DNA of 23,994 nucleotides from Coptodactyla brooksi (taxonomy: Eukaryota; Arthropoda; Insecta; Coleoptera; Scarabaeidae). Below, one piece after another: positions 1 through 10,610 of the stretch. The stretch covers positions 1 through 23,994 of the forward strand of contig JAWQRM010000332.1 in NCBI GenBank assembly GCA_033557675.1. The letters are read 5' to 3'. The number at the start of each line of letters is the position of its first letter. Within the stretch, counting starts at the first letter, position 1. The notes under the pieces are model-generated. The model searched no databases. It saw only the letters and a program-made list of their open reading frames with translations, and had not been told where the DNA came from. Position numbers and translations under genes: made by a program.

Positions 1-2323
1 TACAGTATCGCACTGAAATTTGGCATGTCTGCCTAAATATGAACGGACTTCAAGGCACCATAACCTTTTTTGCAGTAGCAGCGCATTCTGGCGGTCAAGG
101 AGGTTACTTTTCACCCCACCTAGTAGATATCTCTTTGTTCGAAAAAAACCTAATTGAGTGATGCAACATTTTATTTTTGATAATATAATTTCCGGCAGTA
201 GAAAGGATAGATATGGGTCCACGATTAAAGACATGTATACGTAAGTACAACACTTTTCCCACATTAGTGGCGATTTATGATAATGATTTATTATAAATTA
301 GTCTATAATAAAATTACTACAATTTAGTTTAAAGGCAGTAGTACTTCAACATCCTCAAATACGTTTTTAAGGTCCTTGTTATAGCAAAATCCATTAGCCA
401 GGAAAGCTACAGTAGAAGGCTAAGATTCATCAAAGTTGTGAGAAAAGCAGTCAGAACACAACTCGAAAACTTTGATACCTTACTTAGCCTCAATTCTTTC
501 AAATCTTATTACGTTAAGTATGCTATAATTGCTCTTATTGCCGGCCACATGCAAATTATTGAAAATTGTTGAGGTCTCATGTTACATGTTATGGCACTTT
601 CTCTATTTTATATGAATCTGTAGTTTCGTCTTCATCGAGTTAATCAGTCCAGGAGTTATCGTATCGGACATGCATTATTATTTTTTTCTGAAAGTTGTTT
701 TTAATGGAATGTCACATAGTTTTCATAAATTGCTGCTCGTAAATTTTTCTCTTTATAACACCATTCTAGTTTTAGCATCATGATTATTAATTATGAGTTT
801 GTTCTAAGAAAATGACTACCGACAAAATATCTTTTAAGAAATTAAACAAATGTTATCCTTTGAGTTTAAGGCAGTAATTTTCGAATCTGTTAGCCAAGAC
901 TATTTACGGTATCATTACCAATTAGTAATACTGTATTTCTGCAACCATATAAGCACACGAACACTCATACGCACACTTTTCTGTGAAAGAAGTCCAGCTT
1001 GATCAATCGTCAAGGAAAACAATAGCAAATCATGAAAGTAAAACCGAAGAACATTCGTTATTATTTTAAATCTACTTTTGAAAATTCTAATTAAAAAAAC
1101 AAGGAAAGAAGTACCCACCAACTGTTTCTGCCCTGGCTTTTTCGGATTCAGACATAAAGTAATTGTATGGAACTGTAACGTACAAAAAATCACGAACTCA
1201 TGGAACTAACTTAATTCGAATAACCTTAAAAAATAATTTCTTGAGTTGGATTTGGGGTTGAAACAGCTTATAATACTTTACTATATTCTGTAATTTGGAA
1301 TGCGTTGGCAGAAGGTTTACATCTGATGACAAAATAGTATGAAGTTACCGTTCAGTCAATGTCGACAACTACTTACAGTTTGCACCTTTACATTTGTTGC
1401 TTCAAGAACCAATTAGGTTGTTTCAATCTAGAATTAGGTATACTTCTTTCAAGGCACCTAACATATCGCTACGTCAACATTTGATAACTTCTCATTTTCC
1501 AGCGTGATATCAAGAGCCTTTTTAGTCATTATTAGCAGCGATTTGTTTCTATTTCTAGACTAATGGGGTGGTAATTCTCCATATATACCTGTTGACAAGA
1601 AAGGCGAAATATTGTTTCTAAACTAAACTCGTATCATACAATCCTTAGATGTGTATAGATTTAGTGTTTGGAAAAACATTGTAAGAACTTAAAAACTAAA
1701 GATCGGGTGCTACTTTTTGAATACGAAATTAATTTATATCTAATTTTATATCAAAATGTTAATAATTTTTTGAATGTGCTTGGTTTAAACACAGTTATCT
1801 GGGCACTTCTGCAAGTGGGCTTGATACTTCCGACAATATATGTTATTTCAAAACTGAAACAGCTTTAGCGACCTATTGTGGAATGCCTGCCATTGATACG
1901 TTCTACTTGGTGTGACCAATACTTGTGCTCTAAACATTTTTATAGCCACGTTCATTATTGCAATGATTATCAGCCGTAGCTAATGTTGTAACTTGCTTAA
2001 ATTGTGCTTATATAAAATGTCATTTTAATGATGAACATTTTAATGGTTCTCTAATAGGCAAGAAATAGAATTAGTTAACAGTTTTACTCCTCTCGCAGTA
2101 CATTCGTGTAATTAAACACTTATAGTCATTATGTCTCCTTAAAGAAACGTGAAATTGAAAACGCCAATCTGTACGTGTAGGTATTATTAAATTGGGTCGT
2201 GCGCCATCTTTTATTAACTACAGCGATAATTGAAGATATGTGCTTGTCAATTTTGTTTCCAACTTTTCAAAAACCCATTTCACTCCTTAAATTACGGTTT
2301 TATTTATTTAGATTACCTTATTT

Positions 2324-2345
2324 ACGATATAATGTATTATATCGT
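2324..2345. repeat. Perfect short palindrome (hairpin)
   Basis: Two 10-base arms, ACGATATAAT and its exact reverse complement, are separated by 2 bases. It is very AT-rich, so it could arise by chance in this base composition. No function is inferred. Confidence 0.6.
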
Positions 2346-3490
2346 ATATGTTTCGTAATTAATTCATATTCGTTTTATAAACAGAAATGTTCTCATTGTA
2401 CTTATATGGCAAATTACATAAGTGCTTATTAAGGTTTCTGATTCTATTCAGTATTGAAAATGTTGATTTTTCGCACATGTGCGTATTTCACTACCAAGAG
2501 ATACGAGAGCGCCACATATGTCAAATTGATCTACGAGGTCGTGCAGTTCGTTCTCTAGCGCCCTATGTATTGCCCATTTCAAGCGCAATATATTCCGAGA
2601 TTGGTCTAACCGAGTTTTTGATTAATCTGCCCCGAGACAGAATTAACTGTCAATTCTTGCATTTTTTTTAAGTTAATCAATGCGGAATATCTGTGTATCA
2701 CGCCATTTCATACTTTCAAATTAAAACAAATCTTGACAGTTCATTTCCTTTGTTGAGATTATATTACCTTTCTCTCTGCAACCAACATAACTCAAGTATT
2801 GCATCCCATAAGACATCGAGACATAAACTTTTTTATTAACAGTTTTTGCTGAAATCAAATAACTATCTACCGTTACCTGCCTTACGTATAGCTAGTTCAT
2901 TCAATAAATTTTCATGAAATTCAGGGAGGGTACCAGTCCAAAGTTCTGCAATCTTACGTTAGTTCAGTCGTTAAGATGTCATGATGAGAATTTGGAATTA
3001 GATTTAGATTCGGCAACTCGAGAAACTTTTGAATTTTTTTTTCACGGTTGAAATAAAGCGTATATTTAAGGGCATATTGAGTGGATAATTTCCTTCCTGC
3101 AGAAAAAGTAATGGTAGGAGTTTCTTACTAGGAACTCTAATATTTCAATTGTAACATAATTCACTGCATCTTAAATAGTAAGGTTGGTACGTCAACTAAC
3201 ATACCAACATGCTTATTAGTAAGCATAATGAATTTGTTCTAGGGCTAAACGTCTAGACTCTAGACATAAATTGGAATTTTCCCAAAATTTCGTTAGTCAT
3301 AACCTGTTAATATTTAAAGGAACGTTTTATTAATAACTTTGCAGTGTGAAGGAAGCTATAAAATAATTGCTAAGATAATCGGCTCTGCTTGCAATCTTTA
3401 CTACTTTCAAACCAGGGTTTGATGATTGTAGACAACCTGGTGATATTAACCAATCGTAGTGGTAGTACAGATATATAATACTCATAATCC

Positions 3491-3530
3491 GTTATCCCAC
3501 CATATGCACTGTTATCCCACCATATACATG
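3491..3530. repeat. 20-bp tandem duplication
   Basis: Two adjacent units both begin GTTATCCCACCATAT and differ only at the end. It lies just outside the 3' end of the minus-strand PLE relic. Confidence 0.7.
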
Positions 3531-3569
3531 GTGTATGTGATGTTCTCTTATATTTGGCGGATTATTGTT

Positions 3570-5560
3570 TTATTACAGGAGTTTGATTGGCTGGAATATA
3601 GGATAGGAACTGATATTTACTCGGATATTCATTGTGTGCTTTTTAGGGTTTCTTGGAATATTCTTAGGCATTCGTGAATATTGAGTTTTTTGGTTCCACC
3701 CAAGATTTTTATGATTTGGAAATTTTTCTGTCTACTGCCAGGTATGTGGACATTTTTATGGAGACCCTCTGCGTAATTTGAATTTTGCTTGTTTTTTATA
3801 TAGGATGTTATGTGTTCTTTGTGTTTATCAGTGGACTTTCTTCCTGGATGTCATTTACATTGCATGTATTTCATTTTGCATGTGCCATATTTCATTTTGT
3901 ATATTCCGGATTGATTAATTTTTTCACATGTTGCCTATGCTGTGTGTTTTATGTTCTGTAATGTCCGGAATGCAATGTTTATGTTGTGTTTTCTGAATAT
4001 TTTTATTATGTGGTGAATGTAGTGTTATTTGTACATATATTCTGGTCCACTATGTTTCACTTTTGTCTGGTTCTTGTTTTTAATCCTCCTTCTACATTGA
4101 AATTGTTTACAGTTTGTGGAGTAGGCTTTTAATTGTTGCTTTCTTCTGTTGTTTGTTTTCTGTAAATCATGTGTTGCCTTATTTCTTAATGATTCTAATA
4201 CCCAAATAGTTTATATTATTGTTTTCTTCTTTCTCATACGGGAATTTTATATTACTATGTTTTGTGCTGTTGTTATTTAATATGTCATCTATTTATGGGT
4301 GCTCGGTGAAGCATACTATATCATCTACATACCTGAACCATGCTTTTATTTTATACTTTTCTTCTATTTCTTTATTTCGTTCTTTTTCAAGTTTTTGTAG
4401 GAATATTTTTGATAATATTCCCAATAATGGGTCTCTTGTAGGTAATCTGTCATTTGTATCTACTTTTTGTTATTGTATTGAAAATAATTTTGCTCGGCTA
4501 CTGTTGGCAGAGCTGGTAACTTCTTTTTACATGTTTATTCTGCCGAGAGATACTATTTTTGTGTATTTGGTAATGTTGATGTTTTTCAACCTGTTTATTC
4601 GATCTGTGTTATTTTTTATTGTGCGCTTGTCGTTTGTGTTTTTGATCTTTGTTGCCAAATATTTTGAAAATCTGTGTGTTGGCACCGTTGTGAAGTTTGC
4701 TGGTCTTATAGGTGTGATGATTTTTGTGTATTTTTGGCTATACTTTCAACTTGAGGGTTCCTGTTGATATATTTCTACCTTTTGCCTTCGGTTTTGTTTC
4801 TTTTACTATTTAAAGGTTTGTTTCTTTTACTGATTGTCTTTTGGAATTTATTTATAGGGTCTGTTTTCGGGTCCCACTTGCAATATTATAATTGTTTTTT
4901 TTTATAATTCTTTAGTTTTTGAGATGTATTGTTCTTTGTCGATGATAACTGTTAGGCTACCTTCATCTGCTTTGACTAATATTGCACTGTTTTCTTATAA
5001 GTTTTTCTGACATTTTTCATTGTTTTACGTACTTGGGGCACTGTATCTTCAACTTTGTTCTATTTGTATTCGTTCTGTTTTCTATTTCTTGTGCACTTCT
5101 GTGTCTTGTTCTTTCTGGTAGTTCCGCTGGCAGCTTTTGAACTGGTATTTCAGCTTCCACAACTAAATTATCGACATTTTCCTTATCGTAATTAGTTAAG
5201 CACGACCATTATGATACAAACGTAAAGAGTTAAATCACAGCATTGCTTTAACACTTTTACCAGTATCTTCCTTTTTGAATGTGGATACATTTTTCAGCCC
5301 CTTTTCCGGTAGCTTTCCATGGTTGTGTTGATTTTTGTTTTGCGTGTTTATAAATTTATCGAGTTTCTCTTCCATTGCTTAGTACTTTTTATCCATGATT
5401 CGTCTTACTTTCTGGTGGGTATATTTATCTCTTTCTCACCATATTTATTCGATCTTAGGCTACTAAAGAATTCGTTTCTGTGAGTATATTGTTGAGTTCT
5501 AGTTTTCTGTGGGTTATTTCTTCTTTTATCAATGATTTTTCTGCATTTGCCTTTATTTTT
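3570..5560 (-). pseudogene. Penelope-like element, reverse transcriptase plus GIY-YIG endonuclease, decayed
   Basis: Read on the minus strand from 5560 down to 3570, this is a PLE polyprotein broken by many stops and frameshifts. In order: an N-terminal part (about 5550-5060) with AEIPVQKLPAELPERT at about 5110-5160; the RT entry motif KADEGSLTVIIDK (4923-4977); PKIHK followed by PIRPANFTT (about 4690-4738); the catalytic box FRYVDDI, with YVDD at 4320-4331; NIKFPYEKE (about 4230); and the endonuclease start GIYKMK (about 3890-3910) with NSNYAEGLH (about 3760) and the C-terminal tail KKLNIHECLRIF (about 3680). The motif order RT then GIY-YIG is diagnostic of endonuclease-bearing PLEs, which are non-LTR-type retroelements. 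It is not functional. Plus-strand open frames here are antisense shadows. No terminal repeat or hammerhead was found next to this copy. Confidence 0.85.
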
Positions 5561-5579
5561 TGCCACCGCCCGTGTCTTG

Positions 5580-6130
5580 TTCTTTATTACTATTCTTGCT
5601 CATCATCAACATAAAGAACAAAACGAGAAACATCCAAACAAGAAACAATACAGAACTCAAACGTGAAATACAATGGACTGTATTCACCGTACAACAAAAA
5701 TATTTAAAAACCGCAACATAAACATTGTATTTCAGACAGACTGCATACAGCGCAAAACCCACAACACAGCCAATAATGGAAAAAACCAATAAATATGGAA
5801 CCATCCGGAATATACAAAATCAAATGTGGCAGATGTGAAATGAAATACATCGGATAACCAGGAAGAAAGTTCAGTGACTGATACAAATAAATCATAATAT
5901 CCTGTATAAAAACTAAGCATGATTCAAATTACGCAGAGAATTTCCACAAAAGTTCGTACATATCTGGCAATAGCGAACAAAATTTCCAGATCATAAAAAT
6001 CTTAAGCGAAAGCAATAAACTGAATATTTACTACAACCTATAAATATTCCTAGAGACCGTAAAAATGCCACAATACACAGCCAGGTAAATACCAGTTTCC
6101 ATCCTATATTTCAGCCAATCAAACTCCTAC
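5580..6130 (+). pseudogene. Penelope-like element, C-terminal GIY-YIG fragment
   Basis: Plus-strand translation gives the linker upstream of the endonuclease (IFKNRNINIVFQTD, about 5680-5745), then SGIYKIKCGRCEMKYIG (about 5805-5855) with the two half-motifs GIY and YIG, then PGRKFSD, then DSNYAENFHKSS (about 5920-5955) and FQIIKILSESNKLNIYYNL (about 5985-6040). Stops interrupt it, including one right after YIG. It matches the minus-strand copy at about 3570-4110 closely enough for the two to form an inverted repeat with arms of about 540 bp. It lacks the reverse transcriptase. It could be part of the same insertion as that copy, because PLEs are known for inverted and tandem partial copies, or it could be a separate truncated insertion. 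Confidence 0.8.
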
Positions 6131-6134
6131 AATA

Positions 6135-6560
6135 AAGCATGTGCAATATCATTGCATGTGAATGCATGTGTAAAATGCTTAAGAGAACAAGATGGACAGT
6201 GTGCAGATCTGTGTATGTAAATAGGATGTTCCACAAGTTGTAAGGCAAGATGTGGAACAGGTTATATATAGATCAGATCAAGGGTCAGCATAACATTTCA
6301 CATTTCTCATGAAAAATTAGGTCCATAATGTAAGAATAAGAATTTCGAAAGATCAACAACACAAGCCTGCAACACTTGGGTTGTGTCATGTTTTTAACTT
6401 GTTTAACTTGTTAATTGATTCCTATGGATTTTTTAGCGGTGAATCAGAAAATGAACTTGATTTATTTCCATCACATCAGAGTTTTTTGCAAAACGCAACT
6501 TTCACAATTTGTAGTCTTTTTTTGCCTATATTTCTTATGAATCTGATCATACGCAGTATA
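6135..6560. other. Non-coding stretch, nothing recognised
   Basis: This lies between the PLE fragment and the mariner-like relic. An open plus-strand frame at 6381-6572 has no recognisable motif. No RNA gene or repeat of note was seen. Confidence 0.5.
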
Positions 6561-6564
6561 ACAA

Positions 6565-7362
6565 CTAAATAACGAGAATTTTAATTTAAATCATAGAACA
6601 CGTAGCGCCATCTATCGAATATACATATTGCTAGAAAGATACAAGTCATCTCTTTCGAACGCACCCAAGATCATGCTAATCAGATGACAGGTTACAAAGT
6701 TTTGATGCCGTAAAAACATAAAACATATGGAACAAAGAGCAAATATTGATTTTTGTCTTAAGCTGGGAAAATCTTGTGCTGAGTCTAACTAATTGACGAA
6801 AAACATGTATGGTAATGATTGTATGTCTAAAGCTAGGTATAAAGACATGGTCGTCGAGAAGGTAAAAATTGTGCTGAATTGGTAGAAAAAATCCATGAAA
6901 TCATTGCTGTCGACGGAAATTTTACTGTAAGAATGTTGGCTACAGAATTAAAAACAAATAGAGAAACTGTTCGGCAAACTTTAACTCAAGATTTGGGAAA
7001 AACAAAGGTTTGTCCACGTTTCGTTTCACGTGTTTTAAATGACGAACAAAAAATTGCTCGTGTAAAGCATTGTAAAGACATTGTCCACCCACCTGGGTAT
7101 TCGCCTGATATATCACCGTTTAGGTTTCTTTTCCCTAAACTGAAAATTGCAATGAAAGGAACGTTTTATGATGATATTTCAGCCATTCAAGCAACTGTAA
7201 CAACAGGTACTAAAGGCCGTTAACAAGGATAACACAAAAATCTACGCATGCATTCATCGTACTAGAAAGTGTATTGAGCTAAATAAAACTTATTTTGAAT
7301 AAAAAATAATTTTTAAACATAATTTAATGTGTTTCTTGTGTATCTAAAAATTCTCATTATCT
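6565..7362 (+). mobile_element. Mariner-like element, internally deleted
   Basis: Candidate terminal inverted repeats are AATAACGAGAATTTTA at about 6569-6584 and its imperfect reverse complement at about 7344-7362. They enclose a transposase relic. The element is about 800 bp against the 1.2-1.4 kb usual for mariners. The repeats are short and imperfect, so the exact ends are uncertain; the transposase content is not. Confidence 0.6.
6727..7302 (+). pseudogene. Mariner-like transposase, deletion derivative
   Basis: The protein starts MEQRANIDFCLKLGKS, the typical N-terminal helix-turn-helix start of one mariner-like transposase group. An in-frame stop follows near residue 22. The second DNA-binding part is clear: EKIHEII, then TVRMLATELKTNRETVRQ (about 6929-6983). 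After VKHCKDI (about 7063-7083) the sequence jumps directly to PPGYSPDISPFRFLFPKLK (about 7089-7145), so most of the catalytic domain, including the first two acidic residues, is gone. SPDISP marks the third catalytic region. A frameshift near 7208 leads into RTRKCIELNKTYFE and a natural stop at 7300-7302. It cannot make active transposase. If its ends are intact it could have been moved in trans. Confidence 0.85.
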
Positions 7363-7833
7363 GTCATATTGTGTGTCAAAGTTTGTTGTATTTCTACAAT
7401 ATAAGCGTACAAAAAGACGCGATTCTTATTAGATGAAAAGCCATTTTAGTTCAACAATTTTGTAAACGTTTCTTTTATTTATGTCCACCATTCTTGATAA
7501 TCTGCATTGAAAAAAATGAAGTACGATTTGATTCATGTTTTTAAATTTATTAGGAGCTCTAATGTTTCGTCAGGTATACCATTTCTGCAAACTACTATAC
7601 GTCTGGTGTATAACTTTTTACATTCATTTACATTTTTTTACGAATTATTCAAACTTACGATAGTGGAAGACAGAATAATTTGATGTCGGAGATGGATCAT
7701 CGGAAGACTTGTGGGAGATGGATCATCGCAGGTTCATAAGTCAGTGAACCACTGACGGTGATTTATTTACCTATCGATAAGGTGGTTATAGATCAGTAAA
7801 AAATGAAATTTTCCACTATAAAAACCAAAAATG
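7363..7833. other. Non-coding stretch with a short direct repeat
   Basis: GGAGATGGATCATCG occurs twice, at 7688 and 7714, 26 bases apart. Nothing else was recognised. Confidence 0.55.
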
Positions 7834-7835
7834 TA

Positions 7836-8119
7836 TACAGGGTGTATAAAATTAACTCTGCACTATTAGTAACTTTTTTATTATTGTAGTTGCAAACTTA
7901 ATTAAATTAGCAAATAATTGTATCTTTTTATGCTAATCACAATGGTGCAAACAGAAAAACAATTGAAAATTGCGTTTTCGAATTATTTTAAGAGATATAT
8001 TTTTTTAAATGAAATACCAGGTATAATTTTAGATATTTCAATAGAACGTTTAATTTGGAATACAAAAGTTCCTATGCATAATTCCCCTACAGTGAAAATT
8101 AACAGAGTCAGTTTACTTG
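7836..8119. repeat. Left long terminal inverted repeat of the mariner-like element
   Basis: It pairs with 9614-9851 over nearly its whole length, apart from about 35-40 extra bases around 7876-7914. The outermost bases read TACAGGGTGTATAAAATTAA. Confidence 0.7.
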
Positions 8120-8265
8120 TTAACACCTTCGCTGCGGGGGTCCCGTATTGTGACTTATGATACTATCAAATAAGGATCACATTACGGGTCCGCCGTATTA
8201 CGGACAACTTCTCGAAAACTGAAGCCCTTATCGCTCATTATGAGAATTTGATGAGCCTACGTTAA
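8120..8265. mobile_element. 146-bp TTAA-bounded insertion, possible piggyBac-type MITE
   Basis: The segment starts TTAACACCTTCGCTGCG and ends in ACGTTAA, so TTAA (8120-8123 and 8262-8265) stands at both ends, matching the target duplication made by piggyBac-type elements. It interrupts the left inverted arm of the mariner-like element: the arm's pairing stops before it and resumes after it at TAGTCAAATGAAA. It is more GC-rich than its surroundings and contains internal partial palindromes around CCCGTATTGTGA and TCACATTACGGG. Its own terminal inverted repeats are barely visible, so the family is inferred. Confidence 0.45.
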
Positions 8266-8499
8266 TAGTCAAATGAAACATCAAAGAATGTGTATTTTAT
8301 AAGATTAGCTCGTTTAATAGTATAGAACACAAAAAAATCAAGACTTTCGTAAAGCACAAGCTACTGTATGCAGAATTACAATGAAAATGTTAACGTTAAC
8401 AACACATAGTATTTGTTAACGAACAGTAACAATTTAAATTACCTCGTACAATAGCAAATTACTTAAATACATGAATGTATTTAATAAATTAATGAATTG

Positions 8500-9460
8500 T
8501 TACAAATGTTCAAAGACATTGCGATCTTGTTCAATACATTTCTGCGCTCTTTTCCGAAAGCTTTGCACAACTTTTAAAATGTCCTTCAGATGCTCACAAC
8601 TTCCGTAATTTTGTCTTGTAATTCTTAGTCTATGTTTATACACTTCATCTTTCAAATAACCCCATAGAATGAAATCAAGAGATGTGACATCTGGTGAACA
8701 TGGGGGTTAGCTAACAGGAACTCTTGTTCCAATCCATTGATCAACAAAAGTTCTGTTTAAGAAATCACGCACTTGACATTGTCGATCAATTAAATTGGCA
8801 TCGTCCAAAAAATTTTCCAATGTGTTTGTAGGAAATTGTAAATATCGTTGACCTGTTAAGGTGAAGTGATAAAAATGAGGATCAACAATTTTTGAATTAA
8901 TTACTACTATACCAAACATTTAGAGAAAATCGAACTTGTGGTTTACCTGGACAAACAAGCAAAGAGTTTTCTCTACTCGAATAGTGGTTGTTATTTCTAT
9001 TTACAATTACACAGTTTGAAAAATTGGCTTCGTAACTCCATAAAATGTGCCGAAAGTTACGTGGATTTTCATTACAGTGATTAATATAACACTGAAAAAA
9101 ATATCAACCTTCTTTGAGTGTCTCCAGGTAATAACGCTTGCACAGGTTTAAATCGAAATGGAATGAAATTGTGTTCTTTAGTATGCTGTGGTTAGTTTTA
9201 AGGCTCACCTCTTTCTGAAGATTTCTTTGACAGTCTCTTACTGAGTTTTCAGGGTAGGCTTCGAAGTATGTACGCACGTTAATCTCCATTGCTTCATTAT
9301 AAAATTAATTATAAAGTTCTTCTTTGTCCTTCGTTTTACGGGTAGGTACGTTTTCGTTGTTTCCAAATTGTCGGTGAAGCACCAGAAAGTAGCGTCGATC
9401 TGGTAGTTGACGATTAGTGTTTTTTCGGTAATATTTATTTCGGTGTTACCAATAACTTAT
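8500..9460 (-). pseudogene. Mariner-like (DDE, IS630/Tc1/mariner) transposase, decayed
   Basis: Minus-strand fragments appear in the correct order: NRQLPDRRYFLVLHRQFG (about 9415-9355); a helix-turn-helix-like part with SLKTNHSILKNTI (about 9210-9170); NPRNFRHILWSYEANF (about 9075-9025); NVWYSS (about 8922-8905); TLTGQRYLQFPTNTLENFL (about 8860-8805); VRDFLNRTFVDQWIG (about 8770-8720); SPDVTSLDFILWGYLKDEVY (about 8697-8640); and a tail ending in VFEHL with a stop at 8500-8502. LTGQRYLQFL and the third-aspartate region SPD..xLDFxLWGYLK are typical of a transposase group widespread in insects. The QQDGxPxH box with the second catalytic aspartate is missing: sequence jumps from DANLIDRQC to QVRDFLN. 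Several frameshifts and stops make it non-functional. Confidence 0.85.
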
Positions 9461-9613
9461 TTCGATAATACTCACGTGCAGTTTTACTATCTTTTCTACA
9501 AACAGTATGCTTCTAACAGTTTTCAAAATATTACTGCGCTACAGATAATGTGACAGGTATCGGCAATTGTTCCATGGCATAACTGATTTTTCGTAGTATT
9601 TTAAGGAAACCTA

Positions 9614-9851
9614 CTTATTTCATTTTCTACTGAAAGTTCTGTTAATTTTCACTTTAGAGGAATTATGCATTAGAAACTTTTTTATTCCAAATTAAATGTT
9701 GTACTGAAATGTCTACAATTATACAGGCTGTTAATATCATTTTTTTAAATAATTCGAAAACGCAACCTTCAAGTGTTTTTCTGTTAGCATCATTTTGAAA
9801 CGCATAAAAAGATTACTAATGGTGCAGAGTTAATTTTGTACATAGAGTGTA
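9614..9851. repeat. Right long terminal inverted repeat of the mariner-like element
   Basis: Reverse complement of the left arm 7836-8119. The last 22 bases are a weaker match to the terminal consensus than the copy at 10756-10778. Confidence 0.7.
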
Positions 9852-9868
9852 GGCTTTCACGGTCGGCA

Positions 9869-10022
9869 TAATTAATATTTATGTTTTTTGGGCTGTATAG
9901 CACTGTTCAGTAGGAACTTTTTATTCCAAACCTTTCGTCTTCATCTACGGAAGACATCATCAGTGAAATTGGTTTATATTTCTTTTTGATATTTTCAGTT
10001 GTTGATTGATGTTTAATGGAAT
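9869..10022 (-). repeat. Left inverted arm of the PLE remnant
   Basis: From TTAATATTTATG to TTGATGTTTAATGGAAT it is the near-perfect reverse complement of 10611-10762, over about 150 bases with a few substitutions and small gaps. Confidence 0.85.
9923..9969 (-). ncRNA. Hammerhead ribozyme motif (type I, PLE arm, minus strand)
   Basis: On the minus strand the conserved core CUGAUGA (9963-9957) is followed by one unpaired U, then stem II GUCUUC paired with GAAGAC across a 7-base loop, then GAAA (9936-9933). Stem I pairs AUUUCA (9969-9964) with the six bases UGGAAU (9928-9923), including one G-U pair. The 2-bp stem III seen in the plus-strand copy is broken here by a C-to-G change, giving a G-G mismatch, so this copy is probably weak or inactive. 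It is the mirror image of the motif in the right arm. Confidence 0.7.
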
Positions 10023-10029
10023 ATTAAAT

Positions 10030-10438
10030 ATATTATTAAATATTTTACCCACACTGACCGATACCTACATAAGTTCGAACCATCATCCAGAACAAAAACG
10101 CGACCTGACCTTTACCAAAAGAACTCTAAACAAGAAATTAAGAGAGTTTTTCGTCCTAAGAGATCTTCGATTTCTGACTCTGTGCCACTTATAAAACAGA
10201 GTACTGCATTTTTACCATATATTAAAAACGTCAGTGACCACCTTAGCAGGATCCTCAAACATAACATAAAAGACATTGTCGCTTGTTCCAACTAGACAAG
10301 TCTGCTGTAGCAGAACACGCCCTCATGGAGGATAACCACAATACTCTGTTTGAGAATATAAAAGTCCTAACAAGAGTGACCTACTACCACACACGATTAA
10401 ACATCGAAGCGGATAGAAATTTACAAAAACCAACCTAA
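10030..10438 (+). pseudogene. PLE polyprotein fragment with the GIY-YIG core deleted
   Basis: Plus-strand fragments in order: LTDTYISSNHHPEQKR (about 10055-10105), the conserved post-palm segment usually read as HTDxYxxxxSHHP; then in another frame RPKRSS (about 10150), FLPYIKNVSDHLSRILKHNI (about 10210-10268), the linker before the endonuclease; then directly DKSAVAEHALMED (about 10295-10333), ENIKVLTRVTYYHTRLNIEA (about 10352-10411) and a stop at 10436-10438. AVAEHA belongs downstream of the GIY-YIG motif, so the catalytic core between ILKHNIKDIV and DKSAVAEHA has been lost. The reverse transcriptase core is also absent. This PLE differs in sequence from the copies at 3.6-6.1 kb. Confidence 0.8.
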
Positions 10439-10610
10439 CTTCAATAAAAGAAAAGAATCAGGTATGTTGCATGGAACATGACATCCAGTTATTAACAACA
10501 CTAGAAGTAAACCGATAAAATTAAAAACTGGAAGCTTACTGGCTCCTTCCAACAGTTGCTCCCATCAAAACCCATCAGCTGATGTCACACGTCAATTGTC
10601 TATCAACCAA

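Larger units (their letters stand above)
1..3560. other. AT-rich non-coding stretch, nothing recognised
   Basis: No reading frame here resembles a known protein. The open frames are short, AT-driven and lack protein-like composition. A slightly more GC-rich patch at about 2470-2680 has an open frame on the plus strand but no recognisable motif. Small features are a perfect 22-base palindrome at 2324-2345 and a 20-base tandem pair at 3491-3530. The first 60 bases could be the decayed tail of a transposase, but that is too weak to call. Confidence 0.5.
7836..9851 (-). mobile_element. Mariner-like element with long terminal inverted repeats
   Basis: The left end (CAGGGTGTATAAAATTAACT from 7838) and the right end (about 9851) are inverted repeats, and the pairing continues for a long way. 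Left 7836-8119, resuming after an insertion at 8266-8283, pairs with right 9614-9851; for example GTTTTCGAATTATTT occurs on both sides. Arms of about 240-280 bp are far longer than the roughly 30 bp of classic mariners. Transposase remains lie between them on the minus strand. TA dinucleotides flank the ends, as expected for the Tc1/mariner superfamily. A better match to the terminal sequence lies at 10756-10778, beyond a PLE remnant, so the true right end may be there. Confidence 0.75.

Noticed and set aside
1..60. Possible tail of a transposase running in from the left edge (RTEIWHVCLNMNG)
   Set aside because: Only a short stretch with loose resemblance to mariner C-termini; no second motif supports it.
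915..1193. Minus-strand open frame of 92 codons
   Set aside because: No motif and AT-driven composition. A shared protein family could not be suggested.
3459..3677. Open frame of 72 codons on the plus strand
   Set aside because: It overlaps the tail of the minus-strand PLE and its downstream repeat and has no motif of its own.
4219..4767. A 182-codon open frame on the plus strand, rich in Phe, Leu and Tyr, resembling a membrane protein
   Set aside because: It is the antisense of the PLE reverse transcriptase. The minus strand carries KADEGS, PKIHK and YVDD in order, and the hydrophobic look comes from the complement of A-rich codons.
5553..5920. Three overlapping minus-strand open frames with hydrophobic segments
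   Set aside because: They are antisense to the plus-strand PLE endonuclease fragment (GIYKIK...KYIG).
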